Of a DNA stretch of 64,000 nt, positions 63,599 through 64,000 are shown one piece after another. The DNA lies in IMG/VR virus record IMGVR_UViG_3300036985_002432, positions 28,213 to 92,212 of that record; one strand, given 5' to 3'. Source of the stretch: a virus. Each line of letters begins with the position of its first letter. Positions within the stretch are counted from its first letter, which is position 1. A model generated the notes under the pieces. That model saw only the letters and a program-made list of their open reading frames with translations, made no database searches and was not told the DNA's origin. A program made the translations under genes and the position numbers.

Positions 63599-63959
63599 CA
63601 AATAATTTTTTAGATAACTCCCAGTCTTTTAAGTTATCTTCATGTTCAGGATTGTTTTCAAACCAATAGCTATTAAAAATTTTAATTATAAATTCTACTT
63701 CTTCCTCACTATAACTTCTTTCTTGTTGCCATTTAGCACCTTCAATAAATGCATCTTCATTGTAAGGTTGTTTAACCCAATATCTTTCAGCAGCTTCTTC
63801 AAGTGTTTCTTGTTTAGTAAAGTATTTTCTATCTAATACTACTTTAAAAGTTTCACCATTAATACCTGGTAAGTCTTGTTTAGGTTCTTCTTTTTTCTTA
63901 TTCTTTTTTACTAAGGCATCCCATTCTTCAGGTGTACCGTTAAATTGTATATCTCCCAT
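63579..63959 (-). CDS. Conserved small phage protein (126 aa)
   Basis: MGDIQFNGTPEEWDALVKKN starts a helical Lys/Glu-rich segment, and the middle holds EEAAERYW, then FIEGAKWQQERSYSEEEV, a segment frequent in small proteins of Bacteroidota phages. The C-terminus ends KLFEQFKKK. No enzymatic motif. The stop region carries the repeat shared with the 67-aa gene. Function unknown. Confidence 0.65.
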   Translation of the reverse strand: MGDIQFNGTPEEWDALVKKNKKKEEPKQDLPGINGETFKVVLDRKYFTKQETLEEAAERYWVKQPYNEDAFIEGAKWQQERSYSEEEVEFIIKIFNSYWFENNPEHEDNLKDWELSKKLFEQFKKK

Positions 63960-63961
63960 AA

Positions 63962-64000
63962 CTATTTATTTTTAAATTGTTTTAACAGCACGCACATAGT
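63962..64000 (-). CDS. Partial gene at the window edge (C-terminal 12 residues)
   Basis: From the right edge a frame reads TMCVLLKQFKNK and stops at TAG (63962-63964), 2 bases before the next gene's ATG. The ending LKQFKNK matches those of the two downstream small genes, which supports it as the tail of a real gene extending beyond the window. Confidence 0.45.
   Translation of the reverse strand, partial: TMCVLLKQFKNK

Noticed and set aside
1-64000. CRISPR arrays, tRNA genes, integrase or transposase genes
   Set aside because: No regular spaced repeats, no cloverleaf-like GC-rich segments and no recombinase or transposase motifs were found by eye. Absence from the rest of the genome cannot be judged.

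Overview
This is a 64 kb piece of a very AT-rich double-stranded DNA phage genome. Gene content points to a crAss-like phage (order Crassvirales) of a Bacteroidota host. The evidence is a row of giant virion-associated proteins, including a 4,066-residue protein with the DFDVD-type metal-binding motif of the crAss virion RNA polymerase. A compact opposite-strand replication module and promoter-like TATATTTG boxes, which fit the Bacteroidota TAnnTTTG -7 element, agree with this. The standard genetic code fits: every plus-strand gene that ends in the window ends in TAA and none is broken by TAG or TGA.

Plus-strand block (3-42999). It opens inside a tail stabilization (muzzle-type) protein whose 5' end lies outside the window. 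Three Gly/Gln-rich internal or structural virion proteins follow (1190, 1489 and 767 aa), then a GIY-YIG homing endonuclease, a 1012-aa virion protein, and three giant proteins (1933, 4066 and 2022 aa). The giants carry a PD-(D/E)XK nuclease, the RNA polymerase core motif, two zincin-type HExxH sites, candidate ART and DUF4326-like modules and a LysM repeat. They are probably packaged and injected. The block ends with a 46-aa basic protein and a bidirectional terminator at the strand switch.

Minus-strand block (43036-64000). This is the replication and early module. It encodes family B DNA polymerase, a RecB-like nuclease, a MoxR-type AAA+ ATPase paired with a VWA/DUF2201 protein, a Toprim primase, an SSB-like protein, a Sak4-like ATPase, a DnaB-type helicase and a family 1 uracil-DNA glycosylase. 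Many small conserved genes, a GIY-YIG and an HNH homing endonuclease, and a set of tiny membrane and lipoprotein genes at the right edge complete it. One small gene (61885-62199) runs on the plus strand. Hairpin terminators divide the block into several transcription units.

Most notable observations: (1) all three homing-endonuclease genes sit at gene boundaries where a few terminal codons of a neighbouring gene are repeated (MATYL, GKVIKLEL, KTLKIED), and one is flanked by a perfect 17-bp inverted repeat. (2) Three consecutive virion proteins share two short peptide motifs. (3) A 15-bp promoter-like motif recurs before two late genes and resembles boxes before isolated early genes, two of which would give leaderless mRNAs. 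(4) The C-terminal modules of the 4,066-aa protein are joined by a repeated linker. Function assignments rest on motif reading without database searches.
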